Shown here in pieces: positions 60,220 through 64,000 of a stretch of DNA of 64,000 nt. Made by a program: the position numbers and the translations under genes. Numbering within the stretch: the stretch's first letter is position 1; each line of letters starts with the position of its first letter. A model generated the notes under the pieces. The model searched no databases, was not told the origin of the DNA, and saw nothing but the letters and a program-made list of their open reading frames with translations. The stretch is from Sphingomonas yantingensis (lineage in GTDB: Bacteria > Pseudomonadota > Alphaproteobacteria > Sphingomonadales > Sphingomonadaceae), in contig NZ_JACIJJ010000001.1 in NCBI RefSeq assembly GCF_014199325.1, positions 806,001 to 870,000 of the forward strand. The letters are read 5' to 3'.

Positions 60220-61667
60220 CGCTCCCCTACAGCTTCGCGCGCCGCCACGGCGTCGTCCTGCGCGAGGGGGAGGGCGGGGCCGAATGCGTCTATCGCACCG
60301 GTGCCCCGCTCGATGCGCTGCTCGAGGTTCAGCGGATCGCGCCCGCCGCGCGGCTGGTGCCCGTCGCCGACGATGCGTTCGACGCCGCGCTCGGTGCCTC
60401 CTATGGCGACCGGGCGGCGCAGGCGGCGGATTTCGAGATCGACGGCACCGACCTTGCCGCGCTCGCCGACTCGGCGGCGGCGGTCGACGACCTGCTCGAC
60501 AGCCGCGACGATTCGCCCGTCATCCGCCTCATCAACGCGTTGCTGCTCGAGGCGATCAAGGAAGGCGCGTCGGACGTGCATGTCGAGACGCAGGAAAAGC
60601 GCCTCGTCGTCCGCTTCCGCATCGACGGCGTATTGCGCGACATCGTCGAGCCGCAGCGGGCGCTGGCGCCTTTGCTCGTCAGCCGCATCAAGGTGATGGC
60701 CAAGCTCGACATCGCCGAAAAGCGCGTGCCGCAGGACGGGCGCGTGACGCTCCGCATCGGCGGGCACGATGTCGATGCGCGCGTCTCTACCATCCCGACC
60801 CAGCATGGCGAGCGGGTGGTGATGCGCCTGCTCGAACGCGGGTCGATGACGCTCGACCTCGGCGCGCTCGGCATGAGCGACCGCGATCGCGCGGTGTTCA
60901 CGCGGCTCTTGGAGCGGCCGAACGGCATCCTGCTCGTCACCGGCCCGACCGGCTCGGGCAAGACGACGACGCTCTACACCGCGCTCACGAGGCTGAACGA
61001 CCGCAAGCGCAACGTGATGACGGTCGAGGATCCGATCGAATACGAACTCGCCGGCATCGCCCAGACCCAGGTCAATCCGCGAACCGACATGACGTTCGCG
61101 CGCGGCCTGCGTGCGATCCTGCGCCAGGATCCCGACGTCATCATGGTGGGCGAGATCCGCGATCAGGAGACCGCGCAGGTCGCGGTCCGATCGGCGATGA
61201 CGGGGCATTTCGTGCTCTCGACGCTTCACACCAACTCCGCGGTCGGATCGGTGACGCGGCTCATCGACATGGGGGTCGAGCGCTATCTGCTGGCACCAAT
61301 GGTCGTGGGTCTCTGCGCACAGCGCCTGGTGCGGCGACTCTGCCCGACCTGCCGGCGCGAGGATGTGGCGACGCCGGGGGATGTGGCGCTGGTCGGCGGC
61401 GGGCTTTCGGTCGGCGAGCCCGTCTGGCGCGCCGAGGGGTGCGAGGCGTGTCACGGTGACGGCTATCGCGGGCGCGCAGGGCTATACGAAGTCGTCGCGG
61501 TGGACGACCGCTTTCAGGCGATGATCCACGATGGGTCGTCGGAAGCGCAACTCGAACGCCATGCGCGCGCCGACAATCCCAGCCTGCTCGACGACGGAAT
61601 CGCCAAGCTGCGCGCCGGGATCACCACGGTCGAGGAAGTCGCGCGGGTGACGCGTGAGGAGGCTTAG
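60216..61667 (+). CDS. gspE: Type II secretion ATPase GspE
   Basis: The cytoplasmic hexameric ATPase that drives pseudopilus assembly, 483 aa. ATG 60216 overlaps the gspM stop as ATGA. Walker A GPTGSGKT (243-250), Asp box EDPIEYELAG, Walker B PDVIMVGEIRDQETA (306-320), His box LSTLHTNSA. The zinc motif C376, C379, C409, C412 (LCPTCRRE, GCEACHGDG) is intact. A short N1 domain and a DDSPVIRLINALLLEAIKEGASDVHVE N2 follow the start. Normally gspF follows gspE; here an unrelated outer-membrane protein does. Confidence 0.96.
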   Translation: MTLPYSFARRHGVVLREGEGGAECVYRTGAPLDALLEVQRIAPAARLVPVADDAFDAALGASYGDRAAQAADFEIDGTDLAALADSAAAVDDLLDSRDDSPVIRLINALLLEAIKEGASDVHVETQEKRLVVRFRIDGVLRDIVEPQRALAPLLVSRIKVMAKLDIAEKRVPQDGRVTLRIGGHDVDARVSTIPTQHGERVVMRLLERGSMTLDLGALGMSDRDRAVFTRLLERPNGILLVTGPTGSGKTTTLYTALTRLNDRKRNVMTVEDPIEYELAGIAQTQVNPRTDMTFARGLRAILRQDPDVIMVGEIRDQETAQVAVRSAMTGHFVLSTLHTNSAVGSVTRLIDMGVERYLLAPMVVGLCAQRLVRRLCPTCRREDVATPGDVALVGGGLSVGEPVWRAEGCEACHGDGYRGRAGLYEVVAVDDRFQAMIHDGSSEAQLERHARADNPSLLDDGIAKLRAGITTVEEVARVTREEA

Positions 61668-62439
61668 CGCCGCGCTGCTCCTGCCGCTGGTCGCCATCGC
61701 CGCGCCTGCACTGGCGCAGGACGAGCCGGTCTGTGCCGAGCGTCCCGGCCTCGGCACGCCGCCATGCGCGACCGAGAAGGGGCGAGTGGTCGGCGAACTC
61801 GGCCTCGTCAGCTGGACGCTCGCGAAGGGCGATGGCGAGCGCACCGACACGATCGTCGCGGGCGATGCACTCGCGCGCGTCGGGCTCGGCGGCGGGACCG
61901 AGGTGCAGGTCGGCTGGACCGCCTTCGGCAGCGTGCGGGACCGGATGGACGGCCAGGTGTCGCGTATGTCGGGGATCGGCGACGTGTCGGTCGGCGTGTT
62001 GCAGCAGCTGGTGAAGGGCGACACGCTCGCCTTGTCGGTTATCGGCCGCGCGACGCTACCCAGCGGCGGGCAGGCGATCGGGGCGGGGGACTGGTCGGCG
62101 GCGCTCTATGTGCCGGTCGAGCTCGAACTGACCGACGTGCTGTCGTTCGAACTGACGCCGAGCGTCGCGGCAGCGGTGGACGAGGATCGCAGCGGGCGGC
62201 ACCTCGACTACGGGCTGGTGGCGGGCGTAAGCGCCGATTTCGACACGCATTTCGCGACGCTCGAACTCGCCGTCGATCGCGACCGCGACCCGGCCGAGAT
62301 CAAGACGCCGCTGCTGCTCGGCCTGTCGGGCGGCTGGCGCCCTAGCCCGGATTTCCAGATCGACGCCGGCTGCAACCTGGGCCTCGATCGCGACGCGGAC
62401 GATGTGCAGCTCTACGTCGGCCTCGCGCGGCGGTTTTAG
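61654..62439 (+). CDS. Exported outer-membrane-like protein
   Basis: A 261-aa protein with a signal peptide (MRRLSAALLLPLVAIAAPALAQ) that starts at GTG 61654 and overlaps gspE by 14 bp. Alternating beta-strand patterns (TEVQVGWTAFGSVRDRMDGQVSR, SVGVLQQLVKGDTLALSVIGRATLP, DDVQLYVGLARRF with terminal Phe) suggest a small beta-barrel of the MetA-pathway/transporter (DUF-like) family. Location between gspE and a small secreted protein could be chance or it may be a T2SS accessory. Confidence 0.75.
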   Translation: MRRLSAALLLPLVAIAAPALAQDEPVCAERPGLGTPPCATEKGRVVGELGLVSWTLAKGDGERTDTIVAGDALARVGLGGGTEVQVGWTAFGSVRDRMDGQVSRMSGIGDVSVGVLQQLVKGDTLALSVIGRATLPSGGQAIGAGDWSAALYVPVELELTDVLSFELTPSVAAAVDEDRSGRHLDYGLVAGVSADFDTHFATLELAVDRDRDPAEIKTPLLLGLSGGWRPSPDFQIDAGCNLGLDRDADDVQLYVGLARRF

Positions 62440-62479
62440 CCGGATTGCCCGAGCGCGGCCGGTGTGAGACCTTGTCGCA

Positions 62480-63022
62480 ATGACACTTGCGCGAGCTTTG
62501 CTGATCGGCGCTTTCCTGACCACGGCCGGTTGGGGGCAGTCCTCGATCGCGCAGAAGCGCAAAGCCGCACCGTCGATCGTCGCGCCGCCGCCGCCGTCCT
62601 GCCCGCCTGACACGGACCGCTACGCCGATTGGCTTGCGAAAAGCGCTCGGGCAACCAAGGATGTGGGGACCGCCGTCCCCGATGATGCCGTTCATGAGGT
62701 CCGGCAGGATCGGTTGCGTCAGGCAATCGCGCTGGCGGACACAGCCGAAATCGTCCCGCTATCCGATCGCGAAGTCGACGAACTTCTTCAGAACACACCC
62801 GCAATCGATCGGCGAAACGGACGGCCGTTCCTGATGCGCAACGTCGTTCCGGCCTTGCCCTCGAAGCTTGAGCTTGAGATCGTGTCGGTGCGGCTCGTCG
62901 GCTCCCGCCTGTGGATCAGCGGCGGCGTCATCGGCTGCGATGAGTTTCGCAAGGCGCCTGTCGTCATCTACCTGCCGACCTCACCGACGGGGGTCGACAT
63001 CATGGCGAGCGAAATTTTTTGA
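62480..63022 (+). CDS. Small secreted protein of unknown function
   Basis: A 180-aa product with a signal peptide (MTLARALLIGAFLTTAGWGQ) and a Pro-rich stretch (SIVAPPPPSCPPDTD) before a domain with two Cys. The second half (NVVPALPSKLELEIVSVRLVGSRLWISGGVIGC) is beta-like. No family recognised. It is the last plus-strand gene before the convergent rpoH. Confidence 0.72.
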   Translation: MTLARALLIGAFLTTAGWGQSSIAQKRKAAPSIVAPPPPSCPPDTDRYADWLAKSARATKDVGTAVPDDAVHEVRQDRLRQAIALADTAEIVPLSDREVDELLQNTPAIDRRNGRPFLMRNVVPALPSKLELEIVSVRLVGSRLWISGGVIGCDEFRKAPVVIYLPTSPTGVDIMASEIF

Positions 63023-63091
63023 TCGGCTCGTCGTCGGTCGGCCCGTAACGGTCCGCCGGCAACGAAACGATCACGGATCGATGGCGCCCGC

Positions 63092-63997
63092 TTAGCCGAC
63101 CGCCAGCAGCCGCTTTTCACCCGCCAGCCGCATCATCGCCTTTTGAAGCTTCTCGAACGCGCGGACCTCGATCTGGCGGACGCGCTCGCGCGACACGCCG
63201 TACACCTGCGAGAGCTCTTCCAGCGTCTTGGGATCGTCGGTCAGGCGGCGCTCGGTCAGGATGTGCTTCTCGCGGTCGTTGAGGTCGTCCATCGCCTCGA
63301 CCAGCATCGTGTGGCGCACGTCCGCTTCCTGTGCCTCGGCGACGCGCTGGTCCTGGAGCGGTTCGTCGTCGGCGAGCCAGTCCTGCCACTGGCTTTCCGA
63401 ATCCTCGCGCATCGGCACGTTGAGCGACGTGTCGCCGCCCATCGCCATGCGGCGGTTCATGCTGACGACCTCGTCCTCGGTGACGCCAAGGTCGGTGGCG
63501 ATCTTGGCCACGTCCTCGGGCCGAAGGTCGCCGTCCTCGAACGCGTCGAGCTTGGCCTTCATCCGGCGCAGGTTGAAGAACAGCTTCTTCTGCGCCGCGG
63601 TGGTGCCCATCTTCACGAGACTCCACGAGCGCAGGATGAACTCCTGGATGCTCGCGCGAATCCACCACATCGCATAGGTGGCGAGGCGGAAGCCGCGATC
63701 GGCCTCGAACTTCTTCACCCCCTGCATCAGGCCGATATTGCCCTCGCTGATGAGCTCGCTGACCGGCAGGCCATAGCCACGATAGCCCATCGCGATCTTG
63801 GCCACGAGGCGCAGGTGGCTGGTGACGAGCTGTGCCGCCGCCTCCGGGTCCTGATGATCCTGGAACCGCTTGGCGAGCATGTATTCCTGCTCGGGGCTCA
63901 GGATCGGGAATTTCTTGATCTCGGACAGGTAGCGGTTGAGGCTCGCCTCGCCGCCGAGCGCGGGGATCGTCGCAGGGACGTTGCTGCCGCTTGCCAT
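63092..63997 (-). CDS. rpoH: RNA polymerase heat-shock sigma factor RpoH
   Basis: The sigma-32 of 301 aa that directs RNA polymerase to heat-shock promoters. Region 2 (SHLRLVAKIAMGYRGYGLPVSELISEGNIGLMQ in parts, RLATYAMWWIRASIQEFILRS) is followed by the RpoH box QKKLFFNLRRM (136-146), which distinguishes it from RpoD, and region 4.2 (LEELSQVYGVSRERVRQIEVRAFEKLQ in parts). ATG 63997 is 3 bp from the window edge, so its promoter is outside. It should activate the groESL promoter near 35.6 kb. It converges with the small secreted-protein gene. Confidence 0.97.
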   Translation of the reverse strand: MASGSNVPATIPALGGEASLNRYLSEIKKFPILSPEQEYMLAKRFQDHQDPEAAAQLVTSHLRLVAKIAMGYRGYGLPVSELISEGNIGLMQGVKKFEADRGFRLATYAMWWIRASIQEFILRSWSLVKMGTTAAQKKLFFNLRRMKAKLDAFEDGDLRPEDVAKIATDLGVTEDEVVSMNRRMAMGGDTSLNVPMREDSESQWQDWLADDEPLQDQRVAEAQEADVRHTMLVEAMDDLNDREKHILTERRLTDDPKTLEELSQVYGVSRERVRQIEVRAFEKLQKAMMRLAGEKRLLAVG

Positions 63998-64000
63998 GAC

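Overview
The window looks like chromosomal DNA of a high-GC alphaproteobacterium, most likely Sphingomonadales (Sphingomonas-like). The signs are a heat-shock sigma factor and a CIRCE-controlled groESL pair, a CarD regulator, paired GIN-domain (DUF2807) proteins, a tandem secreted amidohydrolase pair, many signal-peptide and lipoprotein products, and dispersed REP-like inverted repeats of the CGTCACCCCGGACTTG type. There is no prophage, integrase, transposase or CRISPR array. Nearly all of it is ordinary, dense coding sequence with 4-bp start/stop overlaps. This assignment is inference from gene content, not from a database search.

Layout. 0-9.9 kb: central metabolism and redox. It holds a truncated isocitrate lyase, a periplasmic cyclophilin, thioredoxin reductase, an M28 peptidase, a universal stress protein, and a pyruvate-dehydrogenase E2 ... 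E3 locus interrupted by a hotdog thioesterase and a DUF559 endonuclease-like gene flanked by GC hairpins, followed by an S41 protease. 10-17.6 kb: tRNA-Val, a MarR regulator, a CHAP hydrolase, MsrB, a cytochrome P450 downstream of an ABC-2 exporter, and queG. 17.6-26.7 kb: a DUF885 peptidase and three members of the ligase-associated DNA-damage set (exonuclease, Lhr-type helicase, PdeM), without the ligase. 26.7-35.5 kb: a lower-GC orphan gene, two GIN-domain proteins, CarD, a polytopic membrane protein, a YicG-type channel, a DUF2490 protein, a GNAT acetyltransferase and SppA.

35.6-49.9 kb: groESL with CIRCE and a strong terminator, a metallophosphoesterase, a TraB/GumN protein, a tightly overlapped six-gene MoxR/DUF58/DUF4350/DUF4129/SpoIIM/RDD operon, a membrane protein, two tandem amidohydrolases (the second without its HxH metal motif) and a TetR regulator. 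50.3-61.7 kb: a Tat-exported PhoX phosphatase beside a type II secretion (T2SS) locus in three transcription blocks. The first is a three-gene cassette of small inner-membrane proteins; the second is gspG-H-I-C-D on the minus strand; the third is gspL-M-E on the plus strand. gspF, gspJ, gspK and gspO are absent from the window. 61.7-64 kb: an outer-membrane-type protein, a small secreted protein and rpoH, whose product probably acts on groESL.

The points most worth a second look are the T2SS locus with its extra NMC-like cassette, the gspH leader that appears to be read through a REP-like repeat, the DUF559 gene framed by hairpins inside the E2-E3 locus, two hairpins that bury ribosome binding sites (P450 and DUF885 genes), the degenerate amidohydrolase partner, and the split DNA-repair set that lacks its ligase.
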